The translations under genes were made by a program, and so were the position numbers. 8,871 bases of DNA from Candidatus Bipolaricaulota bacterium (GTDB lineage Bacteria > Bipolaricaulota > Bipolaricaulia > Bipolaricaulales > Bipolaricaulaceae). This document shows, piece after piece, positions 1 through 6,843 of the stretch; positions within the stretch are counted from its first letter, which is position 1, and each line of letters begins with the position of its first letter. Below the pieces are notes generated by a model. It had not been told where the DNA came from. It saw nothing but the letters and a program-made list of their open reading frames with translations, and did not search any database. The DNA lies in assembly GCA_015661965.1 (NCBI GenBank), contig DQVA01000214.1:1-8871 (forward strand). Reading direction: 5' to 3'.

Positions 1-38
1 ATTTCCCGCTTGGGGATCTCAAGGTGAAGGAGGACTGA
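1..38 (+). CDS. 3' end of a gene upstream of korC, probably the beta subunit of a 2-oxoacid:ferredoxin oxidoreductase (partial)
   Basis: Only the last codons are inside the window. Read from position 3 they give FPLGDLKVKED followed by TGA at 36-38, directly before the ATG of the gamma-subunit gene at 39. The assignment to the beta subunit (KorB-like) is inference. In many anaerobes the gamma gene follows beta in the order alpha-beta-gamma, and the stop-to-start contact suggests a co-translated complex. The residues themselves are too few to identify a family. A shorter alternative in frame 1, ending at the TGA at 25-27, cannot be excluded. The AAGGAGG at 27-33, inside this tail, is the ribosome binding site of the next gene. 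Confidence 0.5.
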   Translation, partial: FPLGDLKVKED

Positions 39-596
39 ATGGAACTGGGGGTGATCTTCGCCGGGTTCGGGGGCCAGGGGATCCTGCTTTCCGGGAAGGT
101 GCTGGCCCGGGCCGGGATGGATCAGGGGCTGGAGGTGAGCTGGCTGCCTTCCTACGGGCCGGAGATGCGGGGGGGAACCGCCAACTGCACCGTGGTGCTA
201 TCGGACAAGCCCATCGGCTCCCCCATCGTGGATGCGCCCCAGGCCCTGGTGGCCATGAACCTGCCTTCCCTGGACCGGTTCGAGCCCCGGGTGGAGGCCG
301 GGGGGCTCATCGTCTACAACAGCTCCCTCATCTCCCGGGACCTGGCGCGGGATGACGTCAAGGGGATCCCGGTCCCGGTGAACGACATCGCCCGGGAGCT
401 GGGGAACGTGCGGGTGATCAACATGGTTGCCCTGGGGGCGCTGGTCCGCGGCAGTGGGGTGGTCCCCTTGGAGGCAGTGGTGACTGCCATGGCCCACGAG
501 ATGCGGGGGCGGGGCCGAGACCGCCTGATCGAGATCAACAAACAGGCCCTGGAGCGCGGCTTCGCCGAAGCGGAAAAACACCTGGGGGGCGGCTGA
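39..596 (+). CDS. korC: 2-oxoacid:ferredoxin oxidoreductase, gamma subunit (2-oxoglutarate type, KorC-like)
   Basis: This is the small gamma subunit of a cytoplasmic thiamine-diphosphate enzyme that couples oxidative decarboxylation of a 2-oxoacid, with CoA, to ferredoxin reduction. The reaction is reversible and is used for CO2 fixation in some anaerobes. The 185-residue length fits a stand-alone gamma subunit. Visible family marks are GFGGQGI at residues 9-15, the SYGPEMRGG block at 38-46, and the TANCTVVLSDKPIGSPIVD segment just after it. This combination is most like the 2-oxoglutarate (Kor) and 2-oxoisovalerate members, so substrate specificity is an inference. ATG at 39 is preceded by AAGGAGG at 27-33 with 5-nt spacing and follows the previous stop without a gap. 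A Nudix gene follows 38 nt downstream on the same strand. Confidence 0.88.
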   Translation: MELGVIFAGFGGQGILLSGKVLARAGMDQGLEVSWLPSYGPEMRGGTANCTVVLSDKPIGSPIVDAPQALVAMNLPSLDRFEPRVEAGGLIVYNSSLISRDLARDDVKGIPVPVNDIARELGNVRVINMVALGALVRGSGVVPLEAVVTAMAHEMRGRGRDRLIEINKQALERGFAEAEKHLGGG

Positions 597-634
597 CGCG
601 GAACGGGCGAGAGGCCTTTCCCGTCACTGACGAT

Positions 635-1135
635 ATGGGAGGATATGTATTCCGGGGGCGGCTGATCTCGGTGCGGGTCAGACAGACCCCGCGGGGGCCG
701 CGGGAGGTGGTGGAGCATCCCGGGGCGGCGGCGGTGCTGGTGCTGGACCGGCAAGGGCGGGTGCTGGTGGTGCGGCAGCCCCGGGAGGCGGCGGGGAAGG
801 CGTTGTGGGAGATCCCGGCCGGGAAGCTGGAACCCGGGGAGACCCCCGAGGAGGCGGCCCGCCGTGAGCTCCTCGAGGAGACCGGCCTTGCCGCCAACAA
901 CCTGGTTCCCTTGGGGGCGATCTACCCCACCCCCGGCTACTCGAACGAGGTCATCCACCTGTTTTTGGCACAAGGGGTGGCAGGTGGGGCGGAAGCACGG
1001 GCGGAGATCTCCCAGGTGCGATACCTCGCGCCCCGGGAGCTGCGGGTGCTCGCCCAAGCCGGAGAGGGGGACGGCAAAACCCTGGCTGCCCTGGCCCTAC
1101 TAAAGCTGCGGGACCAAAGCGGTCAAGAGCTTTGA
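635..1135 (+). CDS. Nudix hydrolase, probable ADP-ribose pyrophosphatase
   Basis: The product is predicted to hydrolyse a nucleoside diphosphate linked to another moiety, most likely ADP-ribose to AMP and ribose 5-phosphate, in the cytoplasm with divalent metal. The 166-residue protein has a perfect Nudix box (G-x5-E-x7-REU-x-EE-x-G-U) at residues 63-85, with metal-binding glutamates E78, E81 and E82. Upstream, residues 57-62 (LWEIPA) lead into the box. Downstream, YPTPGYSNEVIHLFLA at about 97-112 matches the proline-bearing segment typical of ADP-ribose pyrophosphatases rather than MutT-type enzymes. ATG 635 is the only plausible start: the frame is open upstream but has no other ATG, GTG or TTG before the korC stop, and the ATG at 645 is out of frame. 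No good Shine-Dalgarno precedes it. Its 3' end overlaps the convergent punA by 36 bp. Confidence 0.88.
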   Translation: MGGYVFRGRLISVRVRQTPRGPREVVEHPGAAAVLVLDRQGRVLVVRQPREAAGKALWEIPAGKLEPGETPEEAARRELLEETGLAANNLVPLGAIYPTPGYSNEVIHLFLAQGVAGGAEARAEISQVRYLAPRELRVLAQAGEGDGKTLAALALLKLRDQSGQEL

Positions 1136-1909
1136 AAGTTCGGCCGCCTTGCGGCGGGTGGTCTCTATCACCTCTTCGTGGGACAGGGGCTCGCCCGCAA
1201 GGCCGGCCGCGTAGTTGGTCACGCAGGAGAGCCCCAGCACCCTGAGGCCGGCGTGGCGGGCGGCGATCACCTCCGGCACGGTGGACATCCCCACCAGGTC
1301 CGCCCCCAACCGCTGGAAGGCCCGGATCTCGGCTGGGGTCTCGTAGGAGGGCCCCATGGTGGCGAGGTAAACCCCCTCCTTGAGCTCGATCCCCAGGCGA
1401 GCGGCCACCTCTCTGGCATGCGCCCGCAGCTTGGGGTCATAAGCCTGCGTCATGTCGGGAAAGCGCGGCCCCAGCCGTTCCAGATTCGGCCCCCGCAGGG
1501 GATTTGCCCCCAGCATGTTGATGTGGTCGCTGATCAGGACCAGGTCGCCGGGATGGAGCCCCGCGGCGATCCCACCGGAGGCGTTGGTGATCACCAGGGA
1601 CTTGACCCCGAGGAGGGCGTAGGCCCTGACCGGGATCACCACCTCCGAAAGGTCGTAGCCCTCGTAGTAGTGGATCCTCCCCCGTTGGACCAACACCTCC
1701 CGGGCCCCGATTTTCCCCACCTCCACCCGGCCGGCGTGGCCGGCCACGGTGGGCACCGGGAACCCGGGGACCTCCCCGAACGAGAGGGACCTCACCCCCT
1801 CCAAGGGGAGCACCTCCGAAAGCCCGGAGCCAAGCACCACCGCCACTTCCGGCTCCCCCAGCTTGGAAATGGCCTGGGCCGCCTGCTCTATCCGCTCCAG
1901 CATGTCCAC
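1100..1909 (-). CDS. punA: Purine nucleoside phosphorylase, trimeric class (PunA type)
   Basis: The enzyme performs phosphorolysis of purine nucleosides, mainly inosine and guanosine, to the base and (deoxy)ribose 1-phosphate in cytoplasmic purine salvage. Counting from GTG at 1909 the protein has 269 residues, the usual length. Residues matching known active-site positions are S28 in the GSG phosphate loop, H58, R78 and H80 of RGRIHYYEGY, A110 in TNASGG, Y189-E190 of GPSYETPAE, M208 of GMSTVPE, N232 of VTNYAAG and H244 of SHEEV. An Asn in TNYAAG, rather than the Asp of methylthioadenosine phosphorylases, supports a 6-oxopurine enzyme. Three starts are possible. GTG 1912 lies only 2 nt from the AGGGAGG. 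GTG 1909 has 5-nt spacing, equal to korC. ATG 1903 has 11 nt, but aligns best with the start of Bacillus PunA as recalled. It is last in the leftward block, about 100 nt after disA. Confidence 0.92.
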   Translation of the reverse strand: MDMLERIEQAAQAISKLGEPEVAVVLGSGLSEVLPLEGVRSLSFGEVPGFPVPTVAGHAGRVEVGKIGAREVLVQRGRIHYYEGYDLSEVVIPVRAYALLGVKSLVITNASGGIAAGLHPGDLVLISDHINMLGANPLRGPNLERLGPRFPDMTQAYDPKLRAHAREVAARLGIELKEGVYLATMGPSYETPAEIRAFQRLGADLVGMSTVPEVIAARHAGLRVLGLSCVTNYAAGLAGEPLSHEEVIETTRRKAAELSKLLTALVPQL

Positions 1910-1914
1910 CACTG

Positions 1915-1921
1915 CCTCCCT
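1915..1921 (-). promoter_or_regulatory. Ribosome binding site of punA
   Basis: On the minus strand this reads AGGGAGG. It lies 2, 5 and 11 nt before GTG 1912, GTG 1909 and ATG 1903. The spacing makes GTG 1912 unlikely and leaves GTG 1909 and ATG 1903 as the realistic starts. It sits just after the right arm of the large inverted repeat in the disA-punA gap, so folding of that element could affect access to it. The latter is inference. Confidence 0.7.
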
Positions 1922-1927
1922 ATTGGC

Positions 1928-1998
1928 ACCACAGAGCTCACGGGGTTCACCACCAAGACCATCAGAGACCCCTCGGTGGACCCTGTGTACTCGGTGGT
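1928..1998 (-). repeat. Long imperfect inverted repeat (hairpin-forming element) between disA and punA
   Basis: On the plus strand the left arm runs 1928-1957 and the right arm 1972-1998, around a 14-nt loop (1958-1971). From the outside in, the pairs are ACCAC/GTGGT, a mismatch, GAG/CTC, a 2x2 internal loop, CAC/GTG, one mismatched column, GGGT/ACCC, a 3-nt bulge, and CCACCAAG/CTCGGTGG. The innermost block has one A-C column on the plus strand that becomes a G-U pair in the minus-strand transcript of disA-punA. The mismatched column beside GGGT behaves the opposite way. In all there are 22 Watson-Crick columns. No T-run follows either arm, so it is not a standard intrinsic terminator. It could be an RNA processing or stabilising element, a leader for punA, or a REP-like palindrome. 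No known riboswitch consensus was recognised. Confidence 0.65.
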
Positions 1999-2012
1999 TG
2001 GATGTCCTTAAG

Positions 2013-3074
2013 TCAAAAACCTTCCAGCCCCGTGGCGTAGCCGGCCTTGAACCGCCTAAGCCCGGCCTTGATGGCCCGCGCTCGCACCTCCGCTACCCCC
2101 TTGATCCGTTGCAGCTGCCTGCGCCCCTGGCGCTCGATCTGGTCCAGTGACCCGAACTCCCCCACCAGCCGCTCGATCACCGGCATGGGGAGCCGGGGGA
2201 TCTTGTGGAGCAGCCGATACCCGCGGGAGGAAAGCGGTCGCTCCAGGTCCTCCTCGTCAAAGCCCAACGGCCGCAGCACCGCCTCCGAGCTGAGGCGATC
2301 CGCGGAGCTCAGCTCCACGATCTCCTGGATCACCGCCTCAACGGGCTTCTTGGGGTCCTTCTGGAAGTCGAGCACTATCAGCTCCAGTTCCTCCCGCACG
2401 CCCCGCATCAACCCCCGCAGCTGCCGCTCCGGAAGCCGCCGGTGTTCCCCCAGCTCCAAAAGCAGTCGCTTGAGCTCCTCCTCCAGCTCCAGCATCTGCA
2501 CGATCTTCTGGATGATCACCGCCACATGATAGGGAAACACCCGGCGCTCGAACTCCAATGGGCCCAGTTCGGCGAGGAGCTCGTTGAGCTCAGCCCGGTA
2601 GCGATCCAAGATGAGCAGCGCCTGGGAGGCGTGGGCAAGCAGGGTGAGGGGGTCCTGGAGCTCGTACTTCCACTCCCCGAGGTAGATGGTGGTGCGCCGC
2701 CGTTCCTCGGAGACGGCGATCACCGGACAGTCCAGTTGCTTGGCGGTCTGCTCTGCGGCCCGGTGGCGGGTGCCGGTCTCCTGGGAGGGGATGGCGGGAT
2801 CCGGGGTGAGATGGGCGTTGGCGTAGAGGATGGTCCGCAGGGGCGGGTCCACCACCACCGCCCGATCCATCTTGGACAGCTCCGCCACCGCCTGGGGGGT
2901 GAAAGGCGCATCCAGCTCGAACCCGGCGGCGATGAGGGGGGAGATGACGTCCCGGTCGGCCACCACGATCAACCCCCCCTTGCCCAGTTGCATGATGAGA
3001 TCGATGGCCTCCCTGAGGGGAGTGCCGGGTGCGGTCCGCTCCAGGATCTCCAGCTGCTCCTTGGTTAGCTCCAT
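2013..3074 (-). CDS. disA: DNA integrity scanning protein DisA (diadenylate cyclase) with altered DGA motif
   Basis: DisA family members form octamers that move along DNA, bind branched structures, and condense two ATP into cyclic di-AMP. The 353-residue protein shows the usual order: N-terminal DAC domain (about 10-145), helical linker (about 150-280) and a C-terminal helix-hairpin-helix region from HKIPRLPMPVI (290-300) to about 345. In the DAC domain, PGTPLREA, ILYANAHL, the ETGTRHRAAE block (R103-H104-R105) and SEERR at 122-126 are conserved. The first catalytic motif, normally Asp-Gly-Ala, is D70-R71-A72. The aspartate is kept but Gly is replaced by Arg (CGG at 2862-2864). This may change or weaken cyclase activity; that is inference. 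ATG 3074 lies 3 nt after the radA stop, so translation is probably coupled. RadA restrains DisA activity in Bacillus, consistent with the pairing. Confidence 0.95.
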   Translation of the reverse strand: MELTKEQLEILERTAPGTPLREAIDLIMQLGKGGLIVVADRDVISPLIAAGFELDAPFTPQAVAELSKMDRAVVVDPPLRTILYANAHLTPDPAIPSQETGTRHRAAEQTAKQLDCPVIAVSEERRRTTIYLGEWKYELQDPLTLLAHASQALLILDRYRAELNELLAELGPLEFERRVFPYHVAVIIQKIVQMLELEEELKRLLLELGEHRRLPERQLRGLMRGVREELELIVLDFQKDPKKPVEAVIQEIVELSSADRLSSEAVLRPLGFDEEDLERPLSSRGYRLLHKIPRLPMPVIERLVGEFGSLDQIERQGRRQLQRIKGVAEVRARAIKAGLRRFKAGYATGLEGF

Positions 3075-3077
3075 GGT

Positions 3078-4406
3078 TCAGCCGACCCCCAATGCCTCGG
3101 CGGCCTCCACCACGGAAGCCACCCGCTCCACCTCCAAGGATAACCCCTTGGGTAGGGGGCCGGGAGGCACGATGGCCCGCCGGAACCCGAGCTTGTCCAC
3201 CTCCCGCAGGCGCTCCGGGCCCTTGCGCACCGGCCGCACGTCCCCTGCCAGGCCCACTTCCCCGAATACCACCGTATCGGGGGGGATCACGCGGTCCCGC
3301 AGGCTGGACAGGACCGCGGCGCATACCCCCAAGTCCACCGCCGGCTCCCGCACTTCCAGCCCCCCGGCCACCGCCAGGTACACGTCGGTGGCCCCGATAT
3401 GGGCCCCCAGGCGTTTTTCGATCACCGCCAGTAGCACCGACACCCGGTTGAAATCCAGCCCCGCCATCCTGCGTTGGGGGGGGCCGTAGCCCATACTGGG
3501 GGCCACGAGCGCCTGGATCTCCACCAAGAGCGGCCTGGTGCCCTCCAGCACCGGCACCACCGCCGCCCCGGGCCGGGCCGGCCGATCCCGGGGGACGAAG
3601 AAGGTGGCGGGGTCCGGCACCTCGATGAGCCCCTCCTCTCCCATTTGGAACACCGCCACCTCGTTGGTGGAACCGAACCGGTTCTTCACCGACCGCAGGA
3701 TGCGCAGGTCCCCCTCCCGGGTCCCCTCCAGGTACACGGCCACGTCCACCAGGTGTTCCACCGTCTTGGGGCCGGCGAACTCCCCCCCCTTCGTGATGTG
3801 GGACACGAGGAAACAAGTCATCTCCAGGCCCTTGGCCAGGCGCGCCAGCTGTGCCGCCGCCTCCCGTACCTGGGCCACCCCGCCGATGTCCCCCCCTTCC
3901 GGCCGGGCCACCACCGTCTGCAGGGAATCCACCACCAGCACTTGGGGGGAAAGCTCCTCGATGGCTTTGACGATCCGGAGGAGGTGTTGCTCTGAAAGGA
4001 GGTACAGTTCGGGCGTCTGGATTCCCAAGCGTTCGGCCCGCAATTTCACCTGGGCCGGCGCCTCCTCCCCGGAGACGTAGAGGACCTTGCGGCCGCTGCC
4101 AGCAAGGGCAGCGGCTAGCTGGAGGAGCAACGTGGATTTCCCGATCCCGGGTTCCCCGCCGAACAGGATCACCGAGCCCGGGATGAGCCCCCCGCCGAGC
4201 AGCCGGTCCACCTCCCGGATCCCGGTGGATACCCGCTCCAGGGGGGGCTTCTTCACCTGGGGGAGGGCCTGGGGACGGGCTCCGATCCAGCCCCCCCCCT
4301 CTTCCCCCTCCCGGACCTCCTCGAAGCTATCCCAACCACCGCAGCGGGGACAGCGGCCCAGCCACTTGGGTGACCGATAGCCGCATTCCCGACAGCGGTA
4401 GGGCAT
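3078..4406 (-). CDS. radA: DNA repair protein RadA (Sms), branch-migration ATPase
   Basis: RadA is a RecA-related hexameric helicase that extends recombination intermediates and, next to disA, can modulate c-di-AMP synthesis. The 442-residue protein has all the family parts: a C4 zinc finger at C5, C8, C19 and C22; a Walker A motif GGEPGIGKST at 83-92; a Walker B LVVD ending at D160; the RadA-specific KNRFG at 241-245; and a C-terminal Lon-like domain from about 290 (RRMAGLDFNRVSVLLAVIEKR at 312-332), which in RadA is a scaffold and not a protease. ATG 4406 directly follows the clpC TAA with no gap, and an AAAAGG lies 4 nt upstream inside clpC. The gene carries several long homopolymers, including nine G (coding strand) at 4291-4299 between the zinc finger and the ATPase domain, but the frame is intact. 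Confidence 0.97.
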   Translation of the reverse strand: MPYRCRECGYRSPKWLGRCPRCGGWDSFEEVREGEEGGGWIGARPQALPQVKKPPLERVSTGIREVDRLLGGGLIPGSVILFGGEPGIGKSTLLLQLAAALAGSGRKVLYVSGEEAPAQVKLRAERLGIQTPELYLLSEQHLLRIVKAIEELSPQVLVVDSLQTVVARPEGGDIGGVAQVREAAAQLARLAKGLEMTCFLVSHITKGGEFAGPKTVEHLVDVAVYLEGTREGDLRILRSVKNRFGSTNEVAVFQMGEEGLIEVPDPATFFVPRDRPARPGAAVVPVLEGTRPLLVEIQALVAPSMGYGPPQRRMAGLDFNRVSVLLAVIEKRLGAHIGATDVYLAVAGGLEVREPAVDLGVCAAVLSSLRDRVIPPDTVVFGEVGLAGDVRPVRKGPERLREVDKLGFRRAIVPPGPLPKGLSLEVERVASVVEAAEALGVG

Positions 4407-6821
4407 TTAACCTTTTCTGAACCGCATCTCCTCGCCCTCGGCTTCCACCACCACCGTGCTCCCCTGCGGGAACTCCTTGGTGAGGATGCGCTCGGAGATG
4501 GGGTCCTCGATCAGCCGCTCGATGGTGCGACGCATGGGCCGGGCCCCATACTTGGGGTCATATCCCTTCTCGATCAGCAGCTCCCGGGCGGAGTCCGATA
4601 GCACCAGTTCGATGTCGTGTTCCTCCGCCAGGCGCTTCCTCAGCCGCCCCAACAGCAGCTCGGCGATCTGCCCCACCTGCTCCTTGGTGAGGGAGTGGAA
4701 CACGATGATGTCATCGAGCCGGTTTAAGAACTCGGGGGAAAACAGCTTCCGTACCTCCCCCATCACCCGCGATTTCATGTCCTTGTAGGTGTCCTCCGAG
4801 TCCACGTCCTCGGCACCGAACCCGAGGGCGGTGCGGTCGGTGATCAGCTTGCTGCCCACGTTGGAGGTCATGATGAGGACCGTGTTGCGGAAGTCCACCT
4901 TGCGCCCCTGGGAGTCGGTGAGGATACCGTCGTCCATCACCTGCAGCAGGATGTTGAACACGTCCTTATGGGCCTTTTCGATCTCGTCGAACAGCACCAC
5001 CGAGTAGGGCCGGCGGCGCACCGCCTCGGTGAGCTCCCCGGCCTCCTCGTAGCCCACGTAGCCCGGCGGGGCGCCGATGAGCCGGGACACGGCAAACCGC
5101 TCCATGTACTCGGACATGTCGATGCGGATCAGGGCGTCCTCGTCCCCGAACAGGAATTCGGCCAGCGTTCGCGCCAGCTCCGTCTTCCCCACCCCGGTGG
5201 GCCCCAGGAACAGGAAAGAGCCGATGGGCCGACGGGGATCCTTGACCCCAGCGTAGGCCCGGCGGATGGCCCGACATACCGACTTCACCGCTTCCTCTTG
5301 GCCCACCAGCCGCTCGTGGATCTTCTCCTCCATGTGCATCAGCCGGGAGGCGTCCTCCTCCTGCAGGTGGCGGATGGGGATCCCGGTCCAAGCGGACACG
5401 GTGGCCGCGATGTGGTCCCCGGTGACCACCGGCCGCTCGGTCTCCTCCCCTAGTTCGGTCTCGAACCCCTTGAGCTCCTCGATGAGGGCGCTCCTGCGGT
5501 CGCGGAGTTTGGCGGCAAGCTCGTAGTTCTGATGGGCGACGGCTTCCTCTTCCTCCTCCTCCAGGGCGGTGATCTCCTCCACCAGCTGCCTGGCCTCCTG
5601 GGGGAGTTCGGTGGCGGCGAGCCTAACTTTGGCTGCGGTCTCGTCGATGAGGTCGATAGCCTTGTCCGGCAGGAACTGGTCGGTGATGTAGCGGTCCGCC
5701 AGCCGGGCCGCTTGCCAGAGGGCATCGTCGGTGATCTGCACCCCATGATGGTGTTCGTACCGGTGTCGCAGCCCTTTCAGGATCTTCACTGTGTCCTCCA
5801 CCGACGGTTCCTCGATATAAACGGTCTTGAAGCGGCGCTTGAGGGCCGGGTCCTTTTCGATGGATTTCCGGTAGTCGTCCGGGGTGGCGGTGCCGATGCA
5901 CTGGATGGCCCCCGAAGCCAGGGGGGGCTTGAGGATGGCGGAGGCGTCTATCGCCCCCTCGGCCCCGCCGGCCCCGACCACCGTCTGCAGTTCGTCGATG
6001 AACAGGATGATGTTGTCGGTGGCCATGACGTGGTTGAGGATGTTCTTGAGGCGCTGCTCGAACTCGCCCCGGTATTTGGTGCCGGCCACGATGCCGGCCA
6101 TGTCGAGTTCCACTATCTCCTTGTCCGCCAGCGCCAGGGGCACGTCCCCGGCGGCGATCCTTTGGGCGAGGCCCTCCACGATGGCGGTCTTGCCCACCCC
6201 GGATTCGCCGATCAGGGCGGGGTTGTTCTTCTTGCGGCGGCACAGGATCTGGATCACCCGCTCCAGCTCCTTTTCCCGGCCGATCACCGGGTCCAGCAGG
6301 CCCGCCTCCGCCTCCTCCACCAGGTTCCTGCCGAACTCCCCCAGTTCTCCGGGGAGGCGGGCCTGGCGGCCAGTCCGCACCCGGATCCCCCCGCGCCGGG
6401 GCGAGAAGTAGGCACGGGCGGATTTGAGGTCCACCCCGTGGGCCCGCAGGATCTCGGCGGCGGTGCACTCCCCCTCCCGCAGCACGGCCAGGATCAGGTG
6501 TTCCGGCTCGATGGACTCGGAGCCGGCCCGGCGGGCTTCCTCGTAGGAGAGCTTCATCACCCGCCGCAGCCGCTGGGTGGGCTCCAGTTCATCCGGGGGC
6601 AGATGCAGCTTCCCCCGGCCCTTCTGCCGGTCCACAATCCGGGCCACCCGCTCGTAGGTAAGCCCGTTTTCAAGCAGGAACTTGTACACCCGCGATCCCT
6701 CAAACCGAAGGGCGGCCAGGAGCAGGTGTTCGGTTCCCACGTAGCGGTGTCGCCATTCCCCCGCCTCCTCCTGCGAGGCGGCAAGGAGCTTCATGGAATC
6801 CTTAGAGAACTTTTCGTACAT
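4407..6821 (-). CDS. clpC: ATP-dependent Clp protease ATP-binding subunit ClpC
   Basis: ClpC is a Hsp100 unfoldase that threads substrates into the ClpP peptidase. The 804-residue protein has two N-terminal Clp_N repeats (about 3-140). D1 has Walker A GESGVGKT at 205-212, Walker B ending D276-E277 and the pore loop GTKYRGEF at 247-254. The middle segment (about 415-455) contains a UVR-like QNYELAAKLRDR stretch. D2 has Walker A GPTGVGKT at 540-547, Walker B FDE at 611-613, pore loop GYVGYEEAG, R701 in FLNRLDD and sensor-2 GARPMRR at 759-765. An ALGFG loop at 665-669 fits the ClpP-docking (V/L)GF motif, separating it from ClpB. D1 deviates at GTATPDDYR (310-318; usually GATTLDEYR), DELQT for DEIHT, and ALKRRF for ALERRF. 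ATG 6821 has GGAGG (6831-6835) 9 nt upstream. No CtsR box fits in the 22-nt gap. Confidence 0.97.
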   Translation of the reverse strand: MYEKFSKDSMKLLAASQEEAGEWRHRYVGTEHLLLAALRFEGSRVYKFLLENGLTYERVARIVDRQKGRGKLHLPPDELEPTQRLRRVMKLSYEEARRAGSESIEPEHLILAVLREGECTAAEILRAHGVDLKSARAYFSPRRGGIRVRTGRQARLPGELGEFGRNLVEEAEAGLLDPVIGREKELERVIQILCRRKKNNPALIGESGVGKTAIVEGLAQRIAAGDVPLALADKEIVELDMAGIVAGTKYRGEFEQRLKNILNHVMATDNIILFIDELQTVVGAGGAEGAIDASAILKPPLASGAIQCIGTATPDDYRKSIEKDPALKRRFKTVYIEEPSVEDTVKILKGLRHRYEHHHGVQITDDALWQAARLADRYITDQFLPDKAIDLIDETAAKVRLAATELPQEARQLVEEITALEEEEEEAVAHQNYELAAKLRDRRSALIEELKGFETELGEETERPVVTGDHIAATVSAWTGIPIRHLQEEDASRLMHMEEKIHERLVGQEEAVKSVCRAIRRAYAGVKDPRRPIGSFLFLGPTGVGKTELARTLAEFLFGDEDALIRIDMSEYMERFAVSRLIGAPPGYVGYEEAGELTEAVRRRPYSVVLFDEIEKAHKDVFNILLQVMDDGILTDSQGRKVDFRNTVLIMTSNVGSKLITDRTALGFGAEDVDSEDTYKDMKSRVMGEVRKLFSPEFLNRLDDIIVFHSLTKEQVGQIAELLLGRLRKRLAEEHDIELVLSDSARELLIEKGYDPKYGARPMRRTIERLIEDPISERILTKEFPQGSTVVVEAEGEEMRFRKG

Positions 6822-6843
6822 GAGTTATTGCCTCCGCAGACGA

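Noticed and set aside
314..1057. A 247-codon open frame on the minus strand opposite korC and the Nudix gene
   Set aside because: It spans two well-supported genes in antisense and has an Arg/Pro-rich translation without motifs.
1115..1155. Short hairpins at the convergent junction (CAAAGC/GCTTTG at 1115-1134 and GCCGC/GCGGC at 1143-1155) as terminators
   Set aside because: Stems of 5-6 bp, both largely inside coding sequence and without a following T-run, are too weak to call as intrinsic terminators.
1178..2011. A 277-codon open frame on the plus strand opposite punA
   Set aside because: It is antisense to a PNP with all catalytic residues. The translation is Gly/His/Pro-rich with no family features. 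It does cross the inverted repeat at 1928-1998, but nothing suggests the repeat is coding.
1913..2012. Purine riboswitch ahead of punA
   Set aside because: The gap forms one long hairpin rather than a three-way junction, and the conserved purine-aptamer core was not found.
3078..3540. Active Lon-type protease domain in RadA
   Set aside because: The C-terminal Lon-like fold is a normal part of RadA and is not proteolytic in this family, so it is not a separate protease or a fusion.
2590..3816. A 408-codon open frame on the minus strand across radA and the 5' part of disA
   Set aside because: It is in another frame of two clear genes and encodes low-complexity Gly/Arg/Pro/Ala sequence. This is a composition artefact.
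6822..6843. CtsR operator or heat-shock promoter before clpC
   Set aside because: The 22-nt gap holds only the GGAGG ribosome binding site. No GGTCAAA-type heptad or -35/-10 pair is present.
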